In this document: positions 15,409-23,104 of the stretch, piece by piece
Position numbering within the stretch: position 1 is the stretch's first letter
How the letters are laid out: every line of letters starts with the position of its first letter
From: Hyphomicrobiaceae bacterium
Lineage (GTDB): Bacteria > Pseudomonadota > Alphaproteobacteria > Rhizobiales > Hyphomicrobiaceae
Assembly: GCA_021730785.1 (NCBI GenBank)
Contig: JAKFWF010000028.1
Coordinates: 62,001 to 126,000 of the forward strand
DNA length: 64,000 nt
Reading direction: 5' to 3'
Notes under the pieces: model-generated
The model's database searches: none
What the model was told of the DNA's origin: nothing
What the model saw: only the letters and a program-made list of their open reading frames with translations
Position numbers and translations under genes: made by a program

Positions 15409-16875
15409 GTGACAACCACGAACATGTATATGCCCGATCAGCGCGATCTCGTCAACACGGAATCAACAGGTAGTCCAGCGGTTTCTACACCGCACAACAT
15501 CGAGGCCGAGCAGGCTCTGTTGGGCGCGATGCTGCTCAACAACGAAGTCTGGGATCGGCTACCACCGATCGACGCGGTGCACTTCTACGATCCGCTGCAC
15601 GGCCAGATCTTTACCGCCATCATCGAACGGATCAAGTCGGGGAAGCCAGCCGACCCGGTGACTCTCGGCCCGGCCTTCACCAAGCATCAGGCGATCAACG
15701 AATTCCTGACCGTGCCGCAGTACCTCGGCCGGCTCGCCGCCAGTGCGGTCAGCATCGTCAATGCTGTCGACTACACCCGCGAGATAACCGAGCACGCCGC
15801 GCAACGCCGCATCATCGACGTCGGCATGCGCCTCGTCGAGCAGGCGAGCGATGGTGTTCCGTCAAAAGAGATCGTCGAAGAGGCAGAGAGGTTCCTACTC
15901 GACGTCTCCGAGGCAGGGGGTGCCAGTACGTGGCAGACGTTCAAGTCAGCCGTTTCCAGCGTCATCGAGGAAGCCAACGACGCCTACCGACAAGGCGGAC
16001 GTCCACGGGGCATGTCGACCGGTCTGATTGATCTCGACAAGAAGCTCGGCGGCCTCGTCAACGGCAACCTGGTCGTGATCGCCGGCAGACCTGGAATCGG
16101 CAAAACTGCACTTGCTGTCAATATCGCATGGCATCTCGCCAAACTGTACCAGACGTCTGGCGGCAAAGAGGGCTGTGTCGTCCAGTTCGATTCGATGGAA
16201 ATGCAGGCGCGCGAGCTCGCCGGCCGGGTGCTGGCGACTGAGTGTGGGATACCGGCGAGCCGGATCGCAACCGGCGACGTCGATGACCGCGAAATCGAGA
16301 TGGTCAACCGCACCGCGCTCGACATTGAGGCGACGCCGCTCAACATCGACGATGCCGGCGGCCTGACGCTCGGCCGACTGGCGTCGAGAGCGCGGCGGAT
16401 CAAGCGCAAAACCGGGTTCGGGCTGCTGGTGATCGACTATTTGCAGCTGATCATGGGGTCGAGCGGCAATTCAGGAAATCGAGTGCAGGACGTGACTGAG
16501 ATCACGGTCGGGCTCAAAGCGCTGGCCAAGGAACTGAATGTTCCGATCATCGCGCTGTCGCAACTTTCCCGCAAGGTCGAAGAACGCGCCGACAAGCGCC
16601 CGCAGCTTTCCGATCTTCGCGAATCTGGCTCGATCGAGCAGGACGCCGACGTCGTGATGTTCGTGTTCCGCGAGGAATACTACGTCGAGCGCGAACGTCC
16701 AGGCGAGGACGATCTATCCAAGTTTTCCGACTGGCAACGCAAACTTAGCACGGTCTCCGGCCGCGGCGAAGTGATTCTCGGCAAGAACCGCGCCGGCGAG
16801 TCCGGTGTGCTCGTTCCTGTCGCCTGGGATGGCCGACTGACCAAGTTTTCAAATCTGACGTCGAGGGGGTTTTGA
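15409..16875 (+). CDS. dnaB: Replicative DNA helicase DnaB
   Basis: A full-length 488-residue hexameric helicase. The N-terminal domain begins PHNIEAEQALLGAMLLN; Walker A is GRPGIGKTA (226-234); Walker B is LLVIDYLQL; ALSQLSRKVEER and LSDLRESGSIEQDADVV are the later helicase motifs. The GTG start is chosen for homologous length; an ATG five codons on is possible. Its stop overlaps the next short frame. With the initiator gene two frames downstream it forms the phage replication module. Confidence 0.95.
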   Translation: MTTTNMYMPDQRDLVNTESTGSPAVSTPHNIEAEQALLGAMLLNNEVWDRLPPIDAVHFYDPLHGQIFTAIIERIKSGKPADPVTLGPAFTKHQAINEFLTVPQYLGRLAASAVSIVNAVDYTREITEHAAQRRIIDVGMRLVEQASDGVPSKEIVEEAERFLLDVSEAGGASTWQTFKSAVSSVIEEANDAYRQGGRPRGMSTGLIDLDKKLGGLVNGNLVVIAGRPGIGKTALAVNIAWHLAKLYQTSGGKEGCVVQFDSMEMQARELAGRVLATECGIPASRIATGDVDDREIEMVNRTALDIEATPLNIDDAGGLTLGRLASRARRIKRKTGFGLLVIDYLQLIMGSSGNSGNRVQDVTEITVGLKALAKELNVPIIALSQLSRKVEERADKRPQLSDLRESGSIEQDADVVMFVFREEYYVERERPGEDDLSKFSDWQRKLSTVSGRGEVILGKNRAGESGVLVPVAWDGRLTKFSNLTSRGF

Positions 16876-16899
16876 TGACAGGCGCTATCGAGAACGAGG

Positions 16900-17061
16900 A
16901 TGGCCCGCGTTGGGATGCTGACGATCCACGCGCTGCCAGTCACCCTGGGCGGAACGGACGATATCGCCAATTTGGTGCCTGCGTGCGCTTCGTGCAACGG
17001 GAAAAAGGGCGTGAAAACCATGGTCCAGTTTATCGGCAATGGGGGTTATAATGCGTCTTGA
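16900..17061 (+). pseudogene. HNH endonuclease remnant
   Basis: A 53-residue frame preserves only the second half of an HNH nuclease (HALPVTLGGTDDIANLVPAC followed by ASCNGKKG). The first Cys pair and the start region are missing. A different frame coupled to the dnaB stop (16875, 58 codons) shows no protein-like pattern. Probably a decayed homing-type nuclease. Confidence 0.6.
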
Positions 17062-17287
17062 TCCAGACCACGTTCAAAAGCTGTCTCGTGCCATCGAAGA
17101 ATCTCCGAATGGGCCGGAGGTGAAATTCGACTTGGCGTTCATGAATGAAGCCAAGCGCCGCCTGTCGCTTTGGGAGATGGGTCTACTCACCCACGCCCTG
17201 ACGCGCGCCAGCATCGCAAAGCGCCGCAGCGTCGAGCAGCGCGCCCTGCTGGCGCTGTTCGTGCACGATGGCGGTGAAGCAACATGA
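17051..17287 (+). CDS. Hypothetical phage protein (78 aa)
   Basis: The ATG is behind GGGGG. Helical, charged (KFDLAFMNEAKRRLSLWEMG), and coupled to the next gene by ATGA. Lies between helicase and initiator; a loader role is conceivable but nothing in the sequence proves it. Confidence 0.65.
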   Translation: MRLDPDHVQKLSRAIEESPNGPEVKFDLAFMNEAKRRLSLWEMGLLTHALTRASIAKRRSVEQRALLALFVHDGGEAT

Positions 17288-18483
17288 CCGACCTCATCGG
17301 ACACAATAATCCGCCGATCGAGACGGCGGCTGATCTGCCGTCTGGAATGCCCAAGATGCACTACTTCAAGTGCGACATTGCAGCGGCGCGCAAGGCAACT
17401 TTCGACAAGCCGCTGGACGTGCGCGGTGCGTTCTGGTCGGCAATGCTCGCCATGTACGAGTACATGGAGCCGCTGCCAGCCGACGACAGCATGGCGCAGA
17501 TGCGCCTGGGCATCAAAGACGTGCGGACGTATCGCGCCGTCAAGAAGATCATGCTCAACCTCGGCATGCTCTATCAGCTGCCGAGCGGCCGGCTATCGAA
17601 TCAGCGGTTCGAAGACGAGATCGCAGCCTATGTAACTGAGTTCCGGAACCGCCAGGAGGCGGCGAAAATCCGTGAAGAGAAGGCACGAGTTGCAAGGGGC
17701 ACTCGGGGGAATCGACCGGGAATCGACCGGGAATCGACTTCGAATCGACCTCGAATCGACCTCAAATCTCCGGCCAATCGACCACCGATTGAGGATCGAT
17801 TGAACGTCGATCTTTCCAAAAAAACCAATGAAAACAAGGGGGACGCCACCACAATTGTGCCAGAGCACACACCACAAACAGACCACGAGGCGCCGCTACG
17901 CGCGCGCGTCTTAGAGTTAGAGTTAGACTCTAAAGGTAAGAAAGAAAGAGAATACGCCCCCCCCCACACCACCCGTATGCCGCGGCGTGACGATCGTGAT
18001 CTTCCGCCTGTGGACGTGTGGGTGTGCCGTCCCGGCGAAGAAGAAATTCAGCCTGGCCTGTTCGTAAACTGCAATATGATCAGGCACCGCGGGTTCACGG
18101 TGTCGATTGACAGCGTGGCGATGCAGTTGGCCACCGCTAGCATCGGCATTCCGAAAGAGGACGTGCCGACAATAGCTCGCAACGAGTCGATCGCTCAGGC
18201 CATGCAATGGGCGGCGGACTACGATGCTGGCCGTCAGTCCAACATCCCGACGAACACCGCGAATTATGTCCGCGGTGTCGTCATCGCGGCCCAAAACAAA
18301 AAGGCCGCCCACACCAATTCTATGAGCAAGTCGACGCCATATCGACCGAGCTCGTACGGCCGGGAAAAGCCAGACCCGCAAGCCGCCGCACTCGACGCTC
18401 TCGAAGAGGTTAACCGCCGCAAAGAGGCGAAAAAGGCTCAGGCCGATTTCATCGACGGCACGTTCACGAGGATCGACCGATGA
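17284..18483 (+). CDS. Replication initiator-like protein carrying an internal origin
   Basis: A 399-residue protein. Residues 25-110 (HYFKCDIAAARKATFDK ... GAFWSAMLAMYEYM) resemble DUF1376-type winged-helix domains of phage replication proteins. Residues 140-175 are a low-complexity, charged linker encoded by an array of 11-bp DNA repeats; the C-terminal half (VDVWVCRPGEEEIQPGL onward) is globular. A linker coding for origin iterons is the lambda O arrangement. It follows dnaB and overlaps the next gene by ATGA. Initiator assignment is inference from domain and DNA repeats. Confidence 0.68.
   Translation: MTDLIGHNNPPIETAADLPSGMPKMHYFKCDIAAARKATFDKPLDVRGAFWSAMLAMYEYMEPLPADDSMAQMRLGIKDVRTYRAVKKIMLNLGMLYQLPSGRLSNQRFEDEIAAYVTEFRNRQEAAKIREEKARVARGTRGNRPGIDRESTSNRPRIDLKSPANRPPIEDRLNVDLSKKTNENKGDATTIVPEHTPQTDHEAPLRARVLELELDSKGKKEREYAPPHTTRMPRRDDRDLPPVDVWVCRPGEEEIQPGLFVNCNMIRHRGFTVSIDSVAMQLATASIGIPKEDVPTIARNESIAQAMQWAADYDAGRQSNIPTNTANYVRGVVIAAQNKKAAHTNSMSKSTPYRPSSYGREKPDPQAAALDALEEVNRRKEAKKAQADFIDGTFTRIDR
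17710..17808 (+). repeat. Nine 11-bp iterons, candidate phage origin of replication
   Basis: Nine units repeat with exact 11-bp register starting at 17710, 17721, 17732, 17743, 17754, 17765, 17776, 17787 and 17798. The first five are AATCGACCGGG twice, then AATCGACTTCG, AATCGACCTCG and AATCGACCTCA; the last four are more diverged. An A-rich run (17815-17837) follows directly, as in origins with an unwinding element. Because 11 is not a multiple of 3 the encoded peptide does not repeat in step, so selection is on DNA. A TTAGAG tandem with a 7-bp inverted repeat lies at 17911-17933. Confidence 0.72.
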
Positions 18484-19616
18484 GCAGCAACATCACGACG
18501 TTCAAGCCCGGTGCGCCGCTTGCGAAGCCGGTCGGTCCGGTCATTGAAAGCGCTGAAATGGTGGCGTTCGTGGCGGCCGAGTTGCCGCCCAAGCTCGCCG
18601 CTGGCGCTTCGCTGGCGGATTGGCTTGAACGCACCGAGCGCAGCATCGGCAAGCATCCCCGCGCAGTGCTGGCGGAAGCGGCGGAATCAATCACTTCGGT
18701 GTTCAAGTTCCCGCCGACCAAAGCTGAGATGGTCGACCACATCCTTGATGCCTATCAGCGGCTCGGTGTGGCGCTGTCAGACGATGCTAAGCGGCACCTG
18801 TCGTACCGCAAGAAAATGCCGGCCCGGTACACGCTCAACAACGACGGCATCAAGCGATTCGCCGATGACGCCAAGGTCACGCTGGTCGGGTTTTTCACCG
18901 TCCAGGGACCGCAAGCAAACATCATTTTGGACAGGCTTAATTCGGAAGGCTGTGACGCAAGGATCGAGGACGTCGAGAAGGCGATCGGCCCGGTCGTCAA
19001 GGCTTTCGACGGTCGCGAGAAGGTTTCCGGCGACGAGGTGCTCGAACGGTTCCGGTCGGAGACGATCGTGCAGACCGCCTATCGGCTGCACGGTGATCCG
19101 GCGCAGCAGTGCGGCGGCACGGTCGGTGCCGTTGCCCGGCGCTCGAAGATGTTGCCGCTGACCTCGACCTGGCTGGCGGTATCCGAGGCGTTCACGAACT
19201 CGATGCGCGACGCCTATCCGTTCGCCCGGCTCCGCGATGACCCGCACTCATGGGCCAACGCGATGAAGGAAGCTTTCCTCAATGCGGTTCGAGTTGCCGA
19301 TCACGCCAAGTACGGGATCGGGCTGCAGCAGGAATCGGAAGCGCTGATCCAGCGCACGATGGCCGATTTCAACGTCACCGGCCGGTCGGAGATCGCCAGG
19401 GCGCTCAAATTCCAGTCGCGGGCGACACCGACCAACATCGCCGTCATCGAGGTCGCCGAAGGCCGTCTCAGGGCCGGCGAGACCGTCGGCACCGTGATCA
19501 CCATCGACGAAGAGTCGATCATGCTCGACAGCCTGGACAACTGCGCTGTGGCACGTCGCAAGGTCGAGACGTTCGCTGCGAAAATCGAAGCGGGGATCAA
19601 GGAGGTTGGGCAGTGA
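18480..19616 (+). CDS. Hypothetical protein of the replication operon (378 aa)
   Basis: Soluble, all-alpha-looking 378-residue protein with no motif I recognise; the middle (YRKKMPARYTLNNDGIKRFA) and the C-terminal ADFNVTGRSEIARALKF stretch are its most structured parts. Overlaps both neighbours by a few bases, so it is translated with the initiator and GcrA. Function unknown. Confidence 0.75.
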   Translation: MSSNITTFKPGAPLAKPVGPVIESAEMVAFVAAELPPKLAAGASLADWLERTERSIGKHPRAVLAEAAESITSVFKFPPTKAEMVDHILDAYQRLGVALSDDAKRHLSYRKKMPARYTLNNDGIKRFADDAKVTLVGFFTVQGPQANIILDRLNSEGCDARIEDVEKAIGPVVKAFDGREKVSGDEVLERFRSETIVQTAYRLHGDPAQQCGGTVGAVARRSKMLPLTSTWLAVSEAFTNSMRDAYPFARLRDDPHSWANAMKEAFLNAVRVADHAKYGIGLQQESEALIQRTMADFNVTGRSEIARALKFQSRATPTNIAVIEVAEGRLRAGETVGTVITIDEESIMLDSLDNCAVARRKVETFAAKIEAGIKEVGQ

Positions 19617-20194
19617 GTTGGAACGACGAACGAATCGCGTTGCTGGCTAAGTTGTGGGCAGAAGGCTTGAGTGCGAGCCAGATCGCCAGCCGACTGAAGG
19701 GCGTCAGCCGTAACGGGGTGATTGGCAAGGTTCACAGACTCGGACTGCCCGGCCGGGCGAAGACTTCGCGGATGAAAAGCCATCGGCCGCGCAAGATGCG
19801 CACGACGGCGCCGAAGACGCAGACGGCACAGCAGACCATGTTGAAGCCGCCGTTGGCTGGGTGGCGCGCATTTGCCGCCCAGAAACGCCTGGGAAGCTCA
19901 CAGGAGCCGAAACTCGATGGTCCCCTACAAATCGTCGAGGAACTAGACATCCCGCTCAAAGAGCGCCGTAAGCTCGTGGATTTGACCGATAAGGACTGCA
20001 AGTGGCCGATCGGTGATCCTCAACACGACGATTTCCACTTTTGCAACCGGGATCGGGTGCATGGAATCGCATACTGTGAGCACCACGCGCGACGGGCATA
20101 TCAGGTGCCGCCGCCCCTGAAACCGCGCATTCCACCGGCTTTCAAACATGAAACTCCGGTTCCAGCCAAGCAGGAGCGGGAGGACGTGGCTTGA
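19613..20194 (+). CDS. gcrA: GcrA-family cell-cycle regulator, phage-encoded
   Basis: A 193-residue protein starting at GTG behind AAGGAGG. The N-terminus (SWNDERIALLAKLWAEGLSA, then QIASRLKGVSRNGVIGKVHR) is the GcrA DNA-binding domain, and the C-terminus (CKWPIGDP ... FCNRDRVHGIAYCEHHAR) is the sigma-70-interacting, Cys-rich end. GcrA recruits sigma-70 polymerase to promoters with methylated GANTC sites in alphaproteobacteria. A phage copy could redirect host S-phase transcription or activate phage promoters. Confidence 0.88.
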   Translation: MSWNDERIALLAKLWAEGLSASQIASRLKGVSRNGVIGKVHRLGLPGRAKTSRMKSHRPRKMRTTAPKTQTAQQTMLKPPLAGWRAFAAQKRLGSSQEPKLDGPLQIVEELDIPLKERRKLVDLTDKDCKWPIGDPQHDDFHFCNRDRVHGIAYCEHHARRAYQVPPPLKPRIPPAFKHETPVPAKQEREDVA

Positions 20195-20481
20195 GCGACC
20201 GCAATCAGCAGATCATCGAGGCTGTGTCGGCCGGCAAGAGGCCGATCGACGTCGCCGGCGTGCTCTGGCGCCGGCGGCAACGAGCGGAGCCGAAGCCGCA
20301 GCGCGAGCCGTTCCCTACTGCGGCAGAGATCGCCGCGAGAATGATCATTGACGGCGCGACCGTCGAAGACGTCATGGCGCGTTTCGGTTGGACGCGGCGC
20401 CACACGATCAACATGATCGCTCGTGGCCGCGACTACGACGCGTTCCGAGCGCAGCAACGAGCCAGGAGGATGCGGGGATGA
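20191..20481 (+). CDS. HTH protein, paralogue 1 (96 aa)
   Basis: TTG start behind GGGAGG. The C-terminal half carries VEDVMARFGWTRRHTINMIA, a helix-turn-helix-like segment repeated in the next gene. The arginine-rich middle links to a short N-terminal helix. Likely DNA-binding; no family name recognised. Confidence 0.65.
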   Translation: MSDRNQQIIEAVSAGKRPIDVAGVLWRRRQRAEPKPQREPFPTAAEIAARMIIDGATVEDVMARFGWTRRHTINMIARGRDYDAFRAQQRARRMRG

Positions 20482-20912
20482 GCACCGCCACCGAAGCTGC
20501 TGCGATGCGTGATGCCGGCGCCAGCATCGAAGATATCATGATAAAGTTCGGGTGGGCGCGGACCTACGCCTACAACCGGATTGCTCAAGGTCGAGGCGGC
20601 AATCAGAAAGAAAAACGCAGGGCTGCGTATGCAGCGCGCAATCGCGAAATTGCTGATGCGGCGCTCGGCGGCGAATCATATGTAGAACTCAGCAAGCGTC
20701 ACAATATGAGCGTGCCAAGTGTGGCGCGTGCGTGTCACAGTGCTGGTGTGCGCGTGTCACAGGTGCCGATTTTGGTTGGCCGGCGTCTTTCGAATATCGC
20801 AAAAGCACAGGTCAGGGCATGGGCTGATCCTGAGAATCGGGCCCGTCGTATCGCCAGTTTGCGTGCAGCCGCGTCTCCGGCTTTGAGAATATCGAAACAG
20901 CGTTCCGAGTAA
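20478..20912 (+). CDS. HTH protein, paralogue 2 (144 aa)
   Basis: ATGA overlap with paralogue 1. The segment IEDIMIKFGWARTYAYNRIA corresponds to the preceding gene's motif; a second HTH-like stretch (YVELSKRHNMSVPSVARACH) follows. The basic C-terminus supports DNA binding. Last gene before a terminator. Confidence 0.65.
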   Translation: MSTATEAAAMRDAGASIEDIMIKFGWARTYAYNRIAQGRGGNQKEKRRAAYAARNREIADAALGGESYVELSKRHNMSVPSVARACHSAGVRVSQVPILVGRRLSNIAKAQVRAWADPENRARRIASLRAAASPALRISKQRSE

Positions 20913-20945
20913 GTGGCGCGGCCATCGGCCGGCGCACTGATTTTT
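20913..20945 (+). terminator. Rho-independent terminator
   Basis: GTG-CGC-GGCC arms pair across ATC (20913-20937, one bulge on each side) and are followed by five T (20941-20945). It closes the replication operon right before the porin-like gene. Confidence 0.65.
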
Positions 20946-20996
20946 GCGTAACGGCGCGTAGATGCCGATCAAACAACCGCCAAGAAGGGATAACCA

Positions 20997-21722
20997 ATGA
21001 CACGTACCAAGAAGCTGCTCGCCGGATTGGCAGTGGCTGCCGCGTTCGGAACTGCATTCGCCATTGTCGGGCTCGCACCTGCAAAGGCTGCCGATCTCGG
21101 CGGCAATTGCTGCGCGGATCTCGATGAGCGCGTTGCCGAACTCGAAGCGACCACGGCCCGCAAGGGCGGCCGGAAGATGAGCCTCACGGTGTTCGGCCAG
21201 ATCAACGAGTCGCTGCTGTGGGTCGATGCTCCCGGCAACACCAAAACGACGATTACCGGCAACGGCAATTCGCAGACGCGGTTCGGGTTCAAGGGCGAAG
21301 CCAAGATCGGCACCGGCATGACGGCCGGTTACCTGCTCGAAATCGGCACGGCGACGGCGAGCGATACCGGCGTCGTCGGATATGGTCTCGGCATCCGTCT
21401 TGCCGGTGGCATCGGCTATCGCAAGGAAGACGACCTCGCCAATCCTGGCAAGAAGTCGGCGACCGTCAACGGTTCCGGTTCCCTCGTGCACGTCGAGACC
21501 GGCCTGTTCGTCAACGCCAGTTACGGCGCAACCGCTTAGACGACGCTGCCGATTGCCGACATCAAGGCGACCCACATCCAGGCCGGCATTGAGCGCAACT
21601 GGTTCGGCTTCGGCATGGTCCAGGGCATCGATGCTGCTGCGATGGATCTCTACATCGGGGCTCGCAAGTACAAGGACTTCGATATCCAGGCTGTGACCGC
21701 AGGCGCGATCATACGCTTCTGA
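20997..21722 (+). pseudogene. Porin (alphaproteobacterial Porin_2-like) with in-frame amber
   Basis: ATG behind AAGGGA. A signal peptide (RTKKLLAGLAVAAAFGTAFA ... APAKA) precedes a mature N-terminus ADLGGNCCADLDERVAELEA and SLTVFGQINESLLW, as in Bradyrhizobium-type porins. The frame meets TAG at 21537-21539 after 180 codons, then continues open for 60 codons to a natural barrel end (TAGAIIRF, terminal Phe). Without suppression the last strands and the terminal aromatic are lost. The whole is shorter than typical porins. Terminators lie on both sides, so it is a self-contained moron-like unit. Confidence 0.72.
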
Positions 21723-21748
21723 TCCAGTTCGGGGCGGGGGAGAGTGAT

Positions 21749-21785
21749 GGGCGCTACCGGCGAAATGTTGGTAGCGCCCGTTTTT
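21749..21785 (+). terminator. Rho-independent terminator after the porin-like gene
   Basis: GGGCGCTACC (21749-21758) pairs perfectly with GGTAGCGCCC (21770-21779) and five T follow. Confidence 0.85.
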
Positions 21786-21801
21786 GCAAGTGGAGATGGC
21801 A

Positions 21802-22092
21802 GTGGCACATGACATTCCAATCGGTAGATCAGCATTGCTCAAGAGCGCGTTCGAAGCCGAGCCAGAAGCGGTTTCGCATCCGTCCCACTACGGCGGAAAA
21901 GACAATCAGTATGAAGTTATCAAGGTGCTGGAAGCGTGGCTGACGCCTGAAGAATTCGCCGGCTTCTGCAAGGGAAACGTAATCAAATATCAGGCGCGCG
22001 CTCGAATGAAGGGCGGCACACAGGATATCTCGAAAGCGGCATGGTACGCGAATCGTCTCGCAGACTTCGAAACACGGCGGGCCAAAGCGTGA
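21802..22092 (+). CDS. DUF3310 family protein
   Basis: A 96-residue protein with the DUF3310 pattern HPSHYGG, YEVIKVLEAWLTPEEF, FCKGNVIKYQARA and a KAAWYANRL end; common in phages, function unresolved (sometimes linked to nucleotide kinases). GTG start with GGAG six bases upstream is preferred over the ATG two codons before. Confidence 0.82.
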   Translation: MAHDIPIGRSALLKSAFEAEPEAVSHPSHYGGKDNQYEVIKVLEAWLTPEEFAGFCKGNVIKYQARARMKGGTQDISKAAWYANRLADFETRRAKA

Positions 22093-22277
22093 GCCACCAA
22101 GTCATCAAGATCCGCTGCCCTCACTGTGACGCTCAGTTCAGAGCCGATTTCGCTCCTGAACGTCGGATTTGCGACTGCCCGAGGTGCCTTCAAGGCGTGA
22201 TCAAGTCGCTCAATACAATTGATAAACCAAGAGGTGTGATCTCTTCGGAGTCGACGCAGCGGCGGAGGATATCGTGA
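22089..22277 (+). CDS. Small zinc-ribbon protein (62 aa)
   Basis: GTG start overlapping the preceding stop. IRCPHCDAQFRADF and ICDCPRC give two Cys pairs of a zinc ribbon. Likely nucleic-acid or protein binding. Confidence 0.65.
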   Translation: MSHQVIKIRCPHCDAQFRADFAPERRICDCPRCLQGVIKSLNTIDKPRGVISSESTQRRRIS

Positions 22278-22492
22278 CACTGAAGTCGGCATCGGTGATG
22301 GACGACGCGCTTGCGGTAGTCGCAATCGTCGGTCCGCGTCGAGGCCGTGGGTCACGTCAGAAGTGCAAGTGCTGCAAAAAGCTGGTGACGCATCAGCTAT
22401 TCGCGAACGGGATGTGCATGGGCCTCGCCGGATGCGAACTTCAGGTGTGGAAAGACAAGAGGGCGATCGAGAAGAAGCGGGGGTTCAGGTAA
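22274..22492 (+). CDS. Small cysteine-rich protein (72 aa)
   Basis: GTG start overlapping the previous stop. QKCKCCKKLVTHQLFANGMC and a later Cys could bind zinc. Coupled by TAATG to the next gene. No family recognised. Confidence 0.62.
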   Translation: MTLKSASVMDDALAVVAIVGPRRGRGSRQKCKCCKKLVTHQLFANGMCMGLAGCELQVWKDKRAIEKKRGFR

Positions 22493-22896
22493 TGTCGATG
22501 CAAACCACCGACCCCTCTCAATGCATGGTGTGCGGCAAGAACGGCAGCAGCACTGCCGGTCCCTGCCACCGATGCCTGCCAGGTCTGTGGGAGCGTTTCG
22601 ATATCGAGGTGTGGAGCGGTTGTTTGGCGTTCGACTGCACACCGATCTGCAATGTCAGAGGCGGACATGAAAGCCATCAGCATTCGCCAGCCCTGGGTCG
22701 CCGCAATCATATCCGCTGTGCCCGGCAATGGCATCGCTGCCGCGCCAATCTCGTCGACTGCGTAACGAAGTCCGACTCACCATGGTTCTTTGGTCCGTAT
22801 GGGTTCGTGCTCGAAGACGTATCTCCGCTGCCGTTCGTACGTATGAAGGGCGAGTTGGGGATCTTCGAGGTGCCAGAAAACGTGTGCGCGGCTTGA
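22492..22896 (+). CDS. Chimeric frame: zinc-binding N-terminus fused to an ASCH C-terminus
   Basis: A 134-codon frame. Residues 10-35 (SQCMVCGKNGSSTAGPCHRC) form a small zinc motif belonging to the local run of Cys-rich genes. From about residue 88 the frame enters the C-terminal half of an ASCH-domain protein (VDCVTKSDSPWFFGPYGF). The fusion appears to result from an internal deletion in the overlapping ASCH gene, not from an ancestral fusion. Whether a protein is made is unknown. Confidence 0.5.
   Translation: MSMQTTDPSQCMVCGKNGSSTAGPCHRCLPGLWERFDIEVWSGCLAFDCTPICNVRGGHESHQHSPALGRRNHIRCARQWHRCRANLVDCVTKSDSPWFFGPYGFVLEDVSPLPFVRMKGELGIFEVPENVCAA
22667..22896 (+). pseudogene. ASCH-domain protein, internally deleted
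   Basis: The ATG begins MKAISIRQPWVAAIIS, the canonical start of ASCH-domain proteins, but the frame stops after 32 codons. The family's C-terminal block (DSPWFFGPYGF, PLPFVRMKGELGIFEVPE) follows at once in another frame. The middle of the domain is missing, so a deletion plus frame change destroyed the gene. ASCH proteins bind RNA or modified nucleosides. Confidence 0.62.
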
Positions 22897-23104
22897 TTTT
22901 CGTTTTGCGATTTTCTAAAAGGTGTGGGATAGTGTGTTCGGATTCGCGTTCCCCGCTTCGGTTCATGGCTTCGACATGATCACCGCCGCTGTGTGATCAG
23001 TCATGATCTGCGTAGCGGGTTCCTATGTTCTGTTGCGTGGGTGTTCTTCGCCGATGTTGTCGGCGCTGGCAATTTGTCGTGTCTGGGGCTTTGCGGGAAG
23101 CGGA

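Noticed and set aside
17710-17808. CRISPR array
   Set aside because: The units are 11 bp with no spacers and lie inside a coding gene; no cas genes are present anywhere in the window.
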